Below are positions 22,894 to 31,876 of a stretch of DNA of 64,000 bases, in pieces. The position numbers were made by a program, and so were the translations under genes. This DNA comes from Streptomyces sp. B3I8 (GTDB taxonomy: Bacteria; Actinomycetota; Actinomycetes; Streptomycetales; Streptomycetaceae): assembly GCF_030816915.1 (NCBI RefSeq), contig NZ_JAUSYN010000002.1, positions 1,501,501 to 1,565,500 of the forward strand, given 5' to 3'. The notes below the pieces were generated by a model. That model was given only the letters and a program-made list of their open reading frames with translations. It did not search any database and had not been told where the DNA came from. Position 1 is the stretch's first letter; each line of letters starts with the position of its first letter.

Positions 22894-23365
22894 AGGTGGC
22901 CGCGCGGCCCTCCGCCGCCAGTACCGCGACCCGCTCCACCGCGAACGCGTACCCCTGCACCCCGCACCCGGCGATGACCCCGTCGGCGCGCAGGGAGACG
23001 TACGAATGGTGCCGGAACTCCTCGCGCCGGTGGATGTTGGAGAGGTGGACCTCCACGACGGGCAGCCCGTCGCAGGCGTTCAGAGCGTCAAGGATCGCCA
23101 CCGAGGTGTGCGAGTAGGCGGCGGGGTTGATCACGATGCCGGCGTGGTGCGGGCGTGCCTCCTGGATCCAGTCCACCAGTTCGCCCTCGTGGTTGGACTG
23201 CCGGAAGTCCACCGTGCCCCCGTGCGCGGCCGCGGCCTTGACGCACAGTGCCTCGATGTCGGCGAGGGTGTCCCTGCCGTAGATCTCCGGCTGCCGCCTG
23301 CCCAGGAGATTGAGGTTGGGCCCGTTCAGAATCATGATCGGGGCGCTTGCGAGGGTGCGCGGCAC
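22892..23365 (-). CDS. aroQ: 3-dehydroquinate dehydratase, type II
   Basis: Dehydrates 3-dehydroquinate in the shikimate pathway. I start at the GTG giving [20 protein letters not shown] (157 aa, family length) because GGAGG lies just upstream; the open frame continues into the chaA remnant. The catalytic Tyr is in RQPEIYG near 28, followed by [14 protein letters not shown] near 55, [12 protein letters not shown] near 82 and the catalytic His in [18 protein letters not shown] near 108. Confidence 0.94.
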   Translation of the reverse strand: MPRTLASAPIMILNGPNLNLLGRRQPEIYGRDTLADIEALCVKAAAAHGGTVDFRQSNHEGELVDWIQEARPHHAGIVINPAAYSHTSVAILDALNACDGLPVVEVHLSNIHRREEFRHHSYVSLRADGVIAGCGVQGYAFAVERVAVLAAEGRAAT

Positions 23366-23489
23366 GGTACCTCCGGTCCATGGGCTTCGGCGGCCCGTCC
23401 GGACCGCTGCTCGCACCCGGTCTATCACGGGGTGGTGCGGCGCGGGTGAGGCCTCCCGGGCCTGCGGCCCGCGGTGAGGCGGCCGCGCT

Positions 23490-24240
23490 CGGGGGTTGTG
23501 ACCCCGAGCTCCAGGAGGCGGGGCGAGAGGACCAGGTGGACACCGCCCCGAAGGGGCGTTGCGCGGCCCGGCACGACGGTCAGGGAGCCGACCACCACCG
23601 TGAGCAGGAACAGCGTCATGTGCAGCGGGGCCAGGCCGAATTCCCAGGGGGCCGGCGAGCCGGACGGAGGCCGCGGCCACCTCGGGGACGGTCAGGCAGA
23701 TGCCGGCCATGACGGAGCCGAGGGCGGGATTGAGGCTGGTCCGCACCCGCTCGCGGCGGGCCGCGCGGAGCGCGGCGATGTTTTCCGGCAGCAGCACGAG
23801 CAGGGCGATGACCACACCGACGACGGCCTGCGGCAATCCGGCCGCCGCCACCCCGGACTCCAGAGTGGGCGACACCCCTTCGGCCGGGCCGACCACCCCG
23901 TTGCAGGTGATCATCACCGCCGCGAAGACGGCGTCGCGGGCGGGCATGGCGCTCTTCGTCACCGTCCTCCGGCGTCAGGGGGCGGTGAGGACGACCTCGA
24001 TGTCCGTGACGGCGATGGCGAACACCAGGGAGCCGAAGGGCTCGCCCACCCGGTGTGCGACCACCTCGGCGTGGTGGACCGCGGCCAGGACCGCCCCGGC
24101 CGGCACCGGCGTCACCACGGCCACGACCGGCCCGGGCAGCTCGCGTTCCCGGATGAGACCAGCAGGACGACCGCCGGCGGTGGGCACGAGCGTCGTGCAC
24201 CAGGTGGCGACCCCGCGCCGTACCGAACGATCATGCCGCG
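23490..24240 (-). pseudogene. chaA: Decayed ChaA-type Ca2+/H+ antiporter
   Basis: Pieces of one CAX/ChaA protein lie in order in three minus-strand frames. The first (about 24240-23975) has VGEPFGSLVFAIAVTDIEVV, the family signature for cation exchangers, and ends at a stop. The second (about 23962-23640) has MITCNGVVG fused directly to [19 protein letters not shown]; intact family members have roughly 140 residues between these, so an internal deletion is likely. The third (about 23619-23490) has [16 protein letters not shown] and GGVHLVL. At least two frameshifts plus the deletion make a functional product impossible. It lies between terC and aroQ. Confidence 0.8.
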
Positions 24241-24299
24241 GTCGTCGTGGAGGCGCACAGAGGCACGCGCGCCCGGCCGGCGGCGCACCGCCGGCACGG

Positions 24300-25313
24300 T
24301 CACACGTCCACGCTGTCCTTGTCGGCATCCTCCGTCGCGACCGTCGCCTTCGTGGTCGTCGCCGCGGCGGTCTCCCGCTTCCGCGAGGCCATGAGGCTGG
24401 TGATCGTCGTGACAGTCAGGACCGCGCAGATCACGCCGAGCGAGACCGGTATGGAGATCTCGGGGACGTGCACCCCGGACTCGTGCAGCGCGTGCAGAAC
24501 CAGCTTCACCCCGATGAAGCCCAGGATGACCGACAGGCCGTAGGAGAGGTGGACAAGCTTCCTCAGCAGTCCGCCGATGAGGAAGTACAGCTGCCTGAGC
24601 CCCATCAGCGCGAACGCGTTGGCCGTGAACACGATGTACGGGTCCTGGGTCAGGCCGAAGATCGCGGGGATCGAGTCGAGCGCGAACAGCACGTCCGTGG
24701 TGCCGATCGCCAGCATCACGACGAGCATCGGGGTCATGACCCGCTTGCCGTTCTGCTGGATCCACAGCTTGGTGCCGTGGTAGCGGTCGGCGACGCCGAA
24801 TCTGCGCTCGACGGCCTTGAGCAGCTTGTTCTCCTCGAACTCCTCGTCCTCCCGGTCGGCCCGCGCGTCCTGGATGAGCTTCCAGGCCGTCCAGACGAGG
24901 AAGGCGCCGAAGAGGTAGAAAACCCAGGAGAAGCTGGCGAGGACGGCGGCGCCTGCGGCGATGAAGACCGCGCGCAGCAGCAGGGCTATGAGGACCCCGA
25001 CCAGCAGCACCCGCTGCTGGTACTTCGAGGGCACCGAGAACTTCGCCATGATGAGGACGAAGACGAAGAGGTTGTCGACGCTGAGCGACTTCTCGGTGAT
25101 GAAGCCGGCGAAGAACTCCCCCGAGGGCCTGCCGCCGGCGAAGGCGAACAGACCGAGGCCGAACAGTCCGGCCAGGGCGATCCACACCACCGTCCAGATG
25201 CCGGCTTCCTTGACGGACACGTCGTGCGGTTTGCGTCCGATGAAGAAGTCGACGGTGATCAGGGCGGCCAGGCCCACGATCGTGAGAGCCCAAAGGGTCA
25301 CGGATACGTCCAC
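24300..25313 (-). CDS. terC: TerC-family integral membrane protein
   Basis: 337-aa membrane protein of the TerC/Alx family, linked to manganese export and to tellurite-type stress. About eight hydrophobic helices are visible. The conserved acidic motifs FITEKSLSVDNLFVF near 68 and LFALDSIPAIFGLTQDPYIVF near 210 carry the family's Asp and Asn residues. The C-terminal 30 residues are charged and Thr/Ala-rich. Start GTG with CGGAGG 4 nt upstream. A manganese riboswitch occupies its leader, which supports a manganese role. Confidence 0.92.
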   Translation of the reverse strand: MDVSVTLWALTIVGLAALITVDFFIGRKPHDVSVKEAGIWTVVWIALAGLFGLGLFAFAGGRPSGEFFAGFITEKSLSVDNLFVFVLIMAKFSVPSKYQQRVLLVGVLIALLLRAVFIAAGAAVLASFSWVFYLFGAFLVWTAWKLIQDARADREDEEFEENKLLKAVERRFGVADRYHGTKLWIQQNGKRVMTPMLVVMLAIGTTDVLFALDSIPAIFGLTQDPYIVFTANAFALMGLRQLYFLIGGLLRKLVHLSYGLSVILGFIGVKLVLHALHESGVHVPEISIPVSLGVICAVLTVTTITSLMASRKRETAAATTTKATVATEDADKDSVDV

Positions 25314-25355
25314 GGTGCCTCCGGTCGTATGTCACGGCGTTGTCGGTCGCGTCAT

Positions 25356-25483
25356 CGGAGGTCTCTTCCACCCGTGCCGCCCGGAACGCGAGGGCGCGTC
25401 CGGCGCGCGGGCCGACGCCCCGGGATCCGATATCCGGTCCGTATTGACGGGTGCGCCGCGCAGACGGGGAGTACTCCCCTCCG
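25356..25483 (-). ncRNA. yybP-ykoY (manganese) riboswitch in the terC leader
   Basis: On the minus strand the leader holds GGGGAGUA (25472-25479), then CGUCAAUAC (25441-25449), a small hairpin, and CGG, in the order and spacing of the yybP-ykoY aptamer. Helix P1 is formed by CGGAGG (25478-25483) with CCUCCG (25356-25361). It shares two G's with GGGGAGUA, as in the Lactococcus riboswitch. The same CCUCCG can instead pair with the terC ribosome site CGGAGG at 25318-25323. Metal-bound P1 would therefore free the ribosome site. Family knowledge: this class senses Mn2+ and often precedes TerC-type genes. Confidence 0.85.
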
Positions 25484-25491
25484 TACGGACG

Positions 25492-25520
25492 ACACTACCC
25501 GAATCACCAAGGAAAGGTAA
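25492..25520 (-). promoter_or_regulatory. Candidate promoter of the terC riboswitch transcript
   Basis: On the minus strand TTACCT, 17 nt, TAGTGT. The predicted start, about 7 nt further, falls at the 5' end of riboswitch helix P1. AGGTAAAG over the -35 recurs inverted at 25563-25570. Confidence 0.5.
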
Positions 25521-25529
25521 AGAGGAAAG

Positions 25530-25564
25530 GAAAGAAAGAACAAAAAGACCAGGTCACTGGACCT
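25530..25564 (-). terminator. Terminator after the TerD/FtsK-like gene
   Basis: On the minus strand AGGTC-CAGT-GACCT forms a 5-bp hairpin followed by a U-rich tract (TTTTTGTTCTTTC), unusual in this GC-rich genome. With the A-rich DNA to its left it fills the gap 25314-25640 together with the riboswitch and its promoter. Confidence 0.5.
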
Positions 25565-25640
25565 TTACCTCAGCTTGGGAAAGATCCGGCCGGGACACCG
25601 AGGAGGAGTGCGGGCAGCGGCACGGGGCCGGCCGTCCGCG

Positions 25641-27578
25641 TCAGCGGTTCCACTCCCGGCGGGCCGTGGCGACGCGCTCCAGCACCCGCTCGAGCACCCG
25701 GCTGCCGGACGGCGTCCACGGCGGCTCGTAGGTCCAGGCGTGCCCGACCCACGGGTCGGCGAGGTGATCGTCGGACACCGGGGTGAGCCGTAGCAGCGCC
25801 CGCCAGAGCGGGTCCAGGAGCGGTCCGTAGCCGGCGGCGTCCTCGCGGTCGGCGACAAGCATCAGATGGACGCCCACCGCCGGCCCCTCGTCCGCGAGAT
25901 AGCGCAGCTGGGTCACCGCACGGTCGTCGAAACCGTGCGGGAAGTCGTTGACGACGAGCAGCTGCTCGGCCGAGTCGAGGTCCGGGGGCAGCGCGTCGGC
26001 GGCGCCGCCGCGGAACGCCATCTGCAGCAGGTCCACCCGCTGGGTGAGCGCTCCCAGTACCCGGGCGACCCCGGCCGGCCCCGCGCCCGGCGGACCGGCG
26101 AGCACCCCGGCCGCGACCAGCGGCGCGAAGGCCCTGGTTCCGGAGCCCGCCGGGTCGATCACGTGTACGGCGAACTCGCCAGCCGGGTAGGCGGCGAGCA
26201 GCCGTGCGACATGTGCCACCGCCGTGCCGAGGGCGAGCCGCCGCACCTCGTCGGGGTCGGCGAGCACGCCTCCGGCGGACGGGGCGCGCCCGCTGTCGAT
26301 CCATATGCCACGCTCCAGCGGCAGCCGGACCAGCATGGGGATGCGGACGTCCGCGCACTCCGGCAGTCGGAGATCGCCCAGGCGCAACGCCATCGGCATC
26401 TCCATCGGCACGCGGAAGTCCTGCCACACCGGGCTGTCCCAGCGGGCGAACGCCGGGGGCAGCGCGGGTTCCACCACCTCGGACTCGGCCCGGAGCTGGG
26501 CGAGGTCCCGGTCGAGCACCGACCTGGCCCGGTCGACCAGGTCCGCGTGCCGTGCGCCGGCCGCCTCCCGGGCCGCGTCGCCCTGGCCGCCGAGGCGGGC
26601 GCGGGGGTCGGCGAGGGCGGCGTCCAGTTCCCGGTCCCTGCGCTGGTCGGCGAAGTCGACGGCGCTGCGATAGGCCGCCGTCGTCCGCGCCAGGTCCTCG
26701 AACATGCCCCACACCTGGTTGTAGAGCCGCTCCTCCATGGACCAGCCGGTCGCGTCCCCCGCGACCGGCGCCGCCGGCTGCCCCGGTGGGGCCGTGGGGG
26801 CGGGCGGCGGGGGCGGCAAAGGCGCGGTGCGCCGACGGGCGGGGTGGCTGTAGTCGACGGAGCCGCCGCCCGCGCCCTGCAGGCCGTACTGTTCCTCGGC
26901 ACCGGGATCGGCGGGCTCCTGGGGCGGCGTGGGCCTGCTCTGGGGCGCGGCGGGCCGACCCTGGGTGGCGGCGGAGCCGTCGGAGGTGACACGCGGCTGG
27001 GCCACGGAGCGGGCCTGGCCCGCCGTCACCGCGTCGGCCACCCGGTCCGCGAGACGCCGCCCCTCGGCCGCGTCCCGACCGGTGAGGAGGTCGGCGAAGA
27101 GCGCGGCGAGACCGCCCGCGTAGCCTTGTCCGACCGCGCGCACCTTCCAGGCGCCCTGCCTGCGGTACAGCTCCAGGACGACAACCGCGGACTCGCTGTC
27201 CAGTCCGGTGACCGTATAGCCGACGATCTCGGAGCCGTCCAGTGCGGTCACCGCCGCGTGGGGTGCCGGGAGGGCTCCGAACCGGGTCGGGCCGCCGGTG
27301 CCCGTCGGCAGCGCGAGCAGCACCGAGAGGCGGTGTGCCTCCTCGGGCAGCGCCGCCAGGTCGACGGCGAGCCGGTGATCGGCCGCGACCTGCTGGGAGA
27401 CCTCGATGCCGGGCAGGGCGGGCGCGCCCGGGTGGACCACCCACGCGGGGCCGGGGGTGCGGCCCTGCTCGTCGCTGAGCGCCGCCCCCGCCATGATCGG
27501 CTTGCCGGCCGAGATCCGGATCTCCAGACGCGTCCCGGGCAGTGGATGGTTCTGACCCCGGACCAGCTCGGCCGTCAT
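25641..27578 (-). CDS. TerD-domain protein fused to an FtsK-like C-terminal domain
   Basis: 645 aa. Residues about 1-185 form a TerD-like domain (SVLLALPTGTGGPTRFG; GSEIVGYTVTGLDSESAVVV; LELYRRQGAWKVRAVGQGYA). A Pro/Gln/Ala-rich linker with PLPPPPPAPTAPP follows (about 200-275). The C-terminal 350 residues resemble FtsK/SpoIIIE-type ATPase modules: LLVVNDFPHGFDD near 558 is placed like a Walker B strand, but I see no Walker A P-loop, so the domain is probably not a working motor. Similar Ter fusions are predicted parts of a membrane-linked stress complex. Downstream of terD and probably in its operon. Confidence 0.8.
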   Translation of the reverse strand: MTAELVRGQNHPLPGTRLEIRISAGKPIMAGAALSDEQGRTPGPAWVVHPGAPALPGIEVSQQVAADHRLAVDLAALPEEAHRLSVLLALPTGTGGPTRFGALPAPHAAVTALDGSEIVGYTVTGLDSESAVVVLELYRRQGAWKVRAVGQGYAGGLAALFADLLTGRDAAEGRRLADRVADAVTAGQARSVAQPRVTSDGSAATQGRPAAPQSRPTPPQEPADPGAEEQYGLQGAGGGSVDYSHPARRRTAPLPPPPPAPTAPPGQPAAPVAGDATGWSMEERLYNQVWGMFEDLARTTAAYRSAVDFADQRRDRELDAALADPRARLGGQGDAAREAAGARHADLVDRARSVLDRDLAQLRAESEVVEPALPPAFARWDSPVWQDFRVPMEMPMALRLGDLRLPECADVRIPMLVRLPLERGIWIDSGRAPSAGGVLADPDEVRRLALGTAVAHVARLLAAYPAGEFAVHVIDPAGSGTRAFAPLVAAGVLAGPPGAGPAGVARVLGALTQRVDLLQMAFRGGAADALPPDLDSAEQLLVVNDFPHGFDDRAVTQLRYLADEGPAVGVHLMLVADREDAAGYGPLLDPLWRALLRLTPVSDDHLADPWVGHAWTYEPPWTPSGSRVLERVLERVATARREWNR

Positions 27579-27630
27579 CTCCTTCGCCCCCCTGTGCGCT
27601 GTCCCGCGTGTGCTGTTCTGCGCTTACTGG

Positions 27631-27658
27631 CGTGCGTGTGCTGCCGTGCGTGTGCTGC
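27631..27658. repeat. 14-bp perfect tandem duplication
   Basis: CGTGCGTGTGCTGC occurs twice in the 95-bp gap between terD and the TerD/FtsK-like gene. Confidence 0.75.
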
Positions 27659-27673
27659 CGCGCCGTCGGCCGG

Positions 27674-28264
27674 TTACAGGTGCGGCAGGATCGCCGGCAT
27701 CAGATCCTGGAAGGTCCGCCCGTTGGCCGGGGTGCCGAGGGCGGTCATCGTCCAGCCGGAATCGGAACCGGGTCCGGAGCGGTGCACCTTGGCCATGATC
27801 TGCGCCGTGTAGGCCCCGCCGCCCGCGAGGGTGTAGCGGGCGAGTTCCTGCCCGTTGGTCTCGTCGACCAGGCGGCAGAACGCGTTCTGCACCTCCTGGA
27901 ACGTCTGACCGGTGAAGGAGTTGACGGTGAAGACGATCTGGTCGATGTGGACCGGCACGCGCTGCAGGTCGACCAGGATCGCCTCGTCGTCGCCGCCCTG
28001 GCCGGCGCCGCCGACGAGGTTGTCACCGGTGTGACGGACGGAGCCGTCGTCGCTGACGAGGTGGCGGAAGAACACCACGTCGACCGGCTGCTTGTCCGCG
28101 AAGAGCACCGCGGAGGCGTCGAGGTCGATCTCACGGGTGCGCGTGCCGAACAGTCCGCGCCGGGGCGCCGCCTGCCAGCCGAGCCCCATGCGTACCGCGG
28201 TCAGCGTGGCTCCGTCGCTCTTCTGCAGACTGATGGCCTGACCCTTGGTCATGTTGACGGTCAC
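27674..28264 (-). CDS. terD: TerD-family stress protein
   Basis: 196-aa TerD-domain protein, related to TerD/TerE/CABP proteins that bind Ca2+ and are induced by chemical stress. It has the family sequence in order: MTKGQAISLQKSDG at the start, IDLDASAVLFADK near 46, the calcium-site region HTGDNLVGGAGQGGDDEAIL near 79, and FTVNSFTGQTFQEVQNAFCR near 112. Starts ATG. A damage-type promoter lies 58 nt upstream, and uvrB ends 167 bp upstream in the same direction. Confidence 0.92.
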   Translation of the reverse strand: MTVNMTKGQAISLQKSDGATLTAVRMGLGWQAAPRRGLFGTRTREIDLDASAVLFADKQPVDVVFFRHLVSDDGSVRHTGDNLVGGAGQGGDDEAILVDLQRVPVHIDQIVFTVNSFTGQTFQEVQNAFCRLVDETNGQELARYTLAGGGAYTAQIMAKVHRSGPGSDSGWTMTALGTPANGRTFQDLMPAILPHL

Positions 28265-28321
28265 GCGCTGTTCCCCTCTCGCAATGTCCCCTGTTGCCGT
28301 GGAAGTCCACGGATGACCAGC

Positions 28322-28344
28322 ACCTTACGCAGCGGCACCGACAG
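28322..28344 (-). promoter_or_regulatory. RecA-NDp/PafBC-type promoter of terD
   Basis: On the minus strand CTGTCGGTG, 8 nt, then TAAGGT: the same motif as at the repair genes, one mismatch from consensus. It lies in the short gap between uvrB and terD, and the terD leader would be about 50 nt. Confidence 0.7.
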
Positions 28345-28430
28345 TGCCGACCCTCGGCGGGAGCTTTGTGTCGGTCTTGCAACACAGCGCGTGCACACCC
28401 GTGCGACGGGCCGGGCGCCGTCCCGTTTGC

Positions 28431-30584
28431 TCAGGCCAGGCCGGCCTCTCTCATCTGTCGCAGTTCCTTCTTCATCTCCGAGACCTCGTCACGCAGCCGG
28501 GCGGCGATCTCGAACTGCAGGTCGGCCGCCGCCGCCCGCATCCGCGTGGTCATCTCCTCGATCTGTTCCGCCAGTGCGGCGGCCGGCCGGTCGGTGGGAA
28601 CCGTCTCTACCTGCTTGCCCTTGGCGCCCTTGCCCTTGCCGGCCGGGGCACCCGCAACCTGGTGGTTGGCCAGCGCGGGAACCGGTGTCTTGGCGCCCTT
28701 GCCGTCCTTGCCCTTGCGGTAGCCCGTACCCAGCAACTGCTCGGTGTCGACGTCCTCGCGGGCGATCTGCGCCACGATGTCGTTGATCTTCTTGCGCAGC
28801 GGCTGGGGATCGATGCCGTGCGCCTTGTTGTAGGCGATCTGCTTCTCGCGGCGGCGATTGGTCTCGTCGATGGCCCGTTCCATCGCCGGGGTGATCTTGT
28901 CGGCGTACATGTGGACCTGGCCGGAGACGTTGCGCGCGGCGCGGCCGATGGTCTGGATGAGGGAGGTCCCGGAGCGCAGGAAGCCCTCCTTGTCGGCGTC
29001 GAGGATGGCTACCAGGGAGACCTCGGGCAGGTCGAGGCCCTCGCGGAGCAGGTTGATGCCGACCAGCACGTCGTACTCGCCGGCACGCAGTTCGCGCAGC
29101 AGTTCGACGCGGCGCAGGGTGTCGACGTCGCTGTGCAGGTAGCGCACCTGGATGCCGAGTTCCACGAAGTAGTCGGTGAGGTCCTCGGCCATCTTCTTCG
29201 TGAGCGTGGTGACCAGAACCCGTTCGTCCTTCTCCGTGCGCATGCGGATCTCGTGCACCAGGTCGTCGATCTGGCCCTCGGTGGGCTTGACGACGACCTC
29301 CGGGTCGACGAGCCCGGTGGGGCGGATGATCTGTTCGACGTGTCCGTCGCCTCGGGAGAGCTCGTAGGCGCCCGGGGTCGCCGACAGGTAGACGGTCTGG
29401 CCGATGCGCTTCTGGAACTCCTCCCATTTCAGCGGGCGGTTGTCCAGGGCGGAAGGCAGCCGGAAGCCGTGGTCGACGAGGGTGCGCTTGCGGGAGGCGT
29501 CACCCTCGTACATGGCGCCGATCTGCGGCACGGTCACGTGCGACTCGTCGATGACGAGGAGGAAGTCCTCGGGGAAGTAGTCGAGGAGCGTGTTCGGCGC
29601 GGTGCCGGGCGCTCGGTCGTCGAAGTGCATCGAGTAGTTCTCCACGCCGGAGCAGGTCCCGATCTGGCGCAGCATCTCGATGTCGTACGTGGTCCGCATG
29701 CGCAGGCGCTGGGACTCCAGGAGCTTGCCCTGCTGGTCCAGGACGGCCAGACGCTCCTCCAGTTCCTTCTCGATGCCGTTGATCGCCCGCTCCATGCGCT
29801 CGGGGCCGGCGATGTAGTGGGAGGCGGGGAAGACGTAGAGCTGCTCGTCGTCGCTGATGATCTCGCCGGTGAGCGGGTGGAGGGTGGACAGGGCCTCGAT
29901 CTCGTCGCCGAACATCTCGATCCGGACGGCGAGTTCCTCGTAGACCGGGAAGATCTCGACGGTGTCGCCGCGGACCCGGAAGGTGCCGCGGGAGAAGGCC
30001 ACGTCGTTGCGCGTGTACTGGATGTCGACGAAGCGGCGCAGCAGCTGGTCGCGGTCGATCTCGTCGCCCACCCGGAGGGGGACCATCCGGTCCACGTACT
30101 CCTGCGGGGTGCCCAGGCCGTAGATGCAGGAGACGGAGGCGACCACGATGACATCACGTCGGGTGAGCAGGGAGTTGGTGGCGGAGTGGCGCAGCCGCTC
30201 CACCTCCTCGTTGATCGAGGAGTCCTTCTCGATGTAGGTGTCCGACTGGGGGACGTAGGCCTCCGGCTGGTAGTAGTCGTAGTACGAGACGAAGTACTCG
30301 ACCGCGTTGTTCGGAAGCAGCTCGCGGAACTCGTTGGCCAGCTGGGCCGCGAGGGTCTTGTTGGGCGCCATCACCAGGGTGGGGCGCTGCAGCTTCTCGA
30401 TCATCCAGGCGGTGGTGGCGGACTTGCCGGTGCCGGTCGCGCCCAGCAGGACGACGTCCTTCTCACCCGCGCGGATGCGCTGCTCCAGCTCGGCGATGGC
30501 CGTGGGCTGGTCGCCGCTGGGCCGATAGGGACTGACGACCTCGAAAGGCGCCACCGTACGTTCGATCGTGGAAACGGGCCGCAT
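28431..30584 (-). CDS. uvrB: UvrABC system protein B
   Basis: Helicase-like damage verification subunit of nucleotide excision repair. I start at the ATG giving [20 protein letters not shown] (717 aa); an in-frame GTG lies three codons upstream. Walker A GATGTGKS near 48, the beta-hairpin [21 protein letters not shown] region near 95-115, helicase motifs near 330-560 ([22 protein letters not shown]) and a C-terminal UVR domain. A Lys/Gly/Ala-rich insert lies near 625-650. The damage-type promoter ends 7 nt before the ATG, so the mRNA is probably leaderless. Confidence 0.96.
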   Translation of the reverse strand: MRPVSTIERTVAPFEVVSPYRPSGDQPTAIAELEQRIRAGEKDVVLLGATGTGKSATTAWMIEKLQRPTLVMAPNKTLAAQLANEFRELLPNNAVEYFVSYYDYYQPEAYVPQSDTYIEKDSSINEEVERLRHSATNSLLTRRDVIVVASVSCIYGLGTPQEYVDRMVPLRVGDEIDRDQLLRRFVDIQYTRNDVAFSRGTFRVRGDTVEIFPVYEELAVRIEMFGDEIEALSTLHPLTGEIISDDEQLYVFPASHYIAGPERMERAINGIEKELEERLAVLDQQGKLLESQRLRMRTTYDIEMLRQIGTCSGVENYSMHFDDRAPGTAPNTLLDYFPEDFLLVIDESHVTVPQIGAMYEGDASRKRTLVDHGFRLPSALDNRPLKWEEFQKRIGQTVYLSATPGAYELSRGDGHVEQIIRPTGLVDPEVVVKPTEGQIDDLVHEIRMRTEKDERVLVTTLTKKMAEDLTDYFVELGIQVRYLHSDVDTLRRVELLRELRAGEYDVLVGINLLREGLDLPEVSLVAILDADKEGFLRSGTSLIQTIGRAARNVSGQVHMYADKITPAMERAIDETNRRREKQIAYNKAHGIDPQPLRKKINDIVAQIAREDVDTEQLLGTGYRKGKDGKGAKTPVPALANHQVAGAPAGKGKGAKGKQVETVPTDRPAAALAEQIEEMTTRMRAAAADLQFEIAARLRDEVSEMKKELRQMREAGLA

Positions 30585-30591
30585 GTCATCC

Positions 30592-30614
30592 ACCGTACGA
30601 CCCGCCACTGACAA
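30592..30614 (-). promoter_or_regulatory. RecA-NDp/PafBC-type promoter of uvrB
   Basis: On the minus strand TTGTCAGTG, 8 nt, then TACGGT: a full consensus match. The -10 ends 7 nt before the uvrB ATG. Confidence 0.88.
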
Positions 30615-30627
30615 CGCGGTCCGGTCG

Positions 30628-30671
30628 GCGGGTCCGCGGGGTGCGATCAGCGGGTCTGCGGGGTGCGGTCG
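30628..30671. repeat. 22-bp tandem duplication upstream of uvrB
   Basis: Two units (30628-30649 and 30650-30671), identical at 19 of 22 positions and beginning GCGGGTC, lie 13 bp upstream of the uvrB damage motif. They overlap the last codons of the MHYT gene. Confidence 0.65.
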
Positions 30672-31516
30672 TCCCGCGGAACCATGTGCCGACCGGGCCG
30701 GGCGAGGGTGTGCCGCAGTCCGGCGTCGGCGGCCGGGGGGTGGGCGGGGACGCCAGGGCGGCGCTCCACCAGCAGCCGGTCGGGCCTGCCCATCACCATC
30801 AGCGGATCGAACAGCACGACGACGCCGGCCAGGCAGAGGAAGACCAACGGGCCGATCATCAGTGGCGCGAGGAGGGAGGCCGGGGAGTCTCCCGTCGGGC
30901 CGCCGGGCGCGGCGTGCAGATGGACGCTGACGGCGGCCATGCCGGTGTAGTGCATGCCACTGACGGCGAGCCCCATGACGAGGCTCGCGCCGACGCTCCA
31001 CAGGAAGCCGCGGGCTCGTCCGGCCGCCCAGAGCGCGGCCGTCGCGGCGGCCATGGCGATCACCACGGAGGCGGTGACGGTGAGGGTGTTGTACTCCAGC
31101 GCCCCGTTGAGCCGCATCCCGGCCATGCCCAGGTAGTGCATCGTGGCGATACCCAGACCCGTGATGGTGCCCCCCGTGAACAGGGGCACCCCTGTGGCAC
31201 CGCGGTAGCCGACGATGAACACACCGACGCCGACCATGAGGACGCCCAACCCGAGGCTGGAGAAGGCGATCGTCTGGTCGTAGCGGACGGGGGTCTCCTC
31301 GACGGTGAACCCCATCATGGCGATGAAGTGCATCGTCCAGATGCCGGAGCCGATGGCGGCCGAGCCCAGGGCGAGCCAGCCGGCGCGCCAGGACTGGGTG
31401 ACGAACATCGATCTGGTGGTGCAGCGCAACCCCAGCGCCCCGCCGAGGAAGGCCATGAAGAACGCGACCAGTGGTGTGACGATCCCGTAGCTGAAGCCGT
31501 CGACGGTGCCCTGCAT
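30647..31516 (-). CDS. MHYT-domain integral membrane protein
   Basis: 289-aa membrane protein with seven hydrophobic helices and three copies of the MHYT signature: [11 protein letters not shown] near 60, [11 protein letters not shown] near 124 and [11 protein letters not shown] near 186. The domain is proposed to bind copper through these Met/His residues and to sense oxygen, CO or NO. No output domain is attached; the last 40 residues are a charged cytoplasmic tail. Signalling role inferred. It lies upstream of uvrB on the same strand. Confidence 0.85.
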   Translation of the reverse strand: MQGTVDGFSYGIVTPLVAFFMAFLGGALGLRCTTRSMFVTQSWRAGWLALGSAAIGSGIWTMHFIAMMGFTVEETPVRYDQTIAFSSLGLGVLMVGVGVFIVGYRGATGVPLFTGGTITGLGIATMHYLGMAGMRLNGALEYNTLTVTASVVIAMAAATAALWAAGRARGFLWSVGASLVMGLAVSGMHYTGMAAVSVHLHAAPGGPTGDSPASLLAPLMIGPLVFLCLAGVVVLFDPLMVMGRPDRLLVERRPGVPAHPPAADAGLRHTLARPGRHMVPRDDRTPQTR

Positions 31517-31876
31517 GCGCGGCTGCCCTTCCCGACGTTCTGCGTGCTGCGTGCGTTGCGTGATGCGTGCCCTGCGCGAGTGTGTTGCGCGAGGCGAGTC
31601 TTGCGCGTTGCGTCACCCATGCCGCGCATCCCTGCCATGTCTCACGGTCCCCCGCCCCAGTGACCGCGCGAACGGTCGGGGCCAGGCAGAGAGTATGACC
31701 CGGACCTGTATGGTCCAACGATTTTCCGGCAAACAATCACGCGGTGCCCTCACTTGTGCATCCGCTGTGAGCGCAGTTGGGCAACTCCTGACGCTCTGTG
31801 CCCGCCGCGCGACTTGCCCGGTGACGCCGTGCTGTCACCCTTGTGCTGTGGGTGACCATCGACGCGAGGAGTAAGC
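31517..31876. other. Gap between divergent MHYT and phosphodiesterase genes
   Basis: 360 bp without a convincing gene. It holds a low-complexity stretch of TGCGTG-type words (about 31540-31590), a GGACC-TGTAT-GGTCC inverted repeat (31702-31716), and GTCACCC/GGGTGAC arms (31834-31856) just before the gene at 31877. These may be regulator sites; no clear promoter hexamers could be fixed. Confidence 0.5.

Noticed and set aside
25332..25355. Seven-codon open frame in the terC leader
   Set aside because: Starts directly after P1 of the riboswitch without a ribosome site; mentioned with the riboswitch but not annotated as a gene.
28344..30611. 755-codon plus-strand frame opposite uvrB
   Set aside because: Antisense shadow of uvrB, with no ribosome site or recognisable domain.
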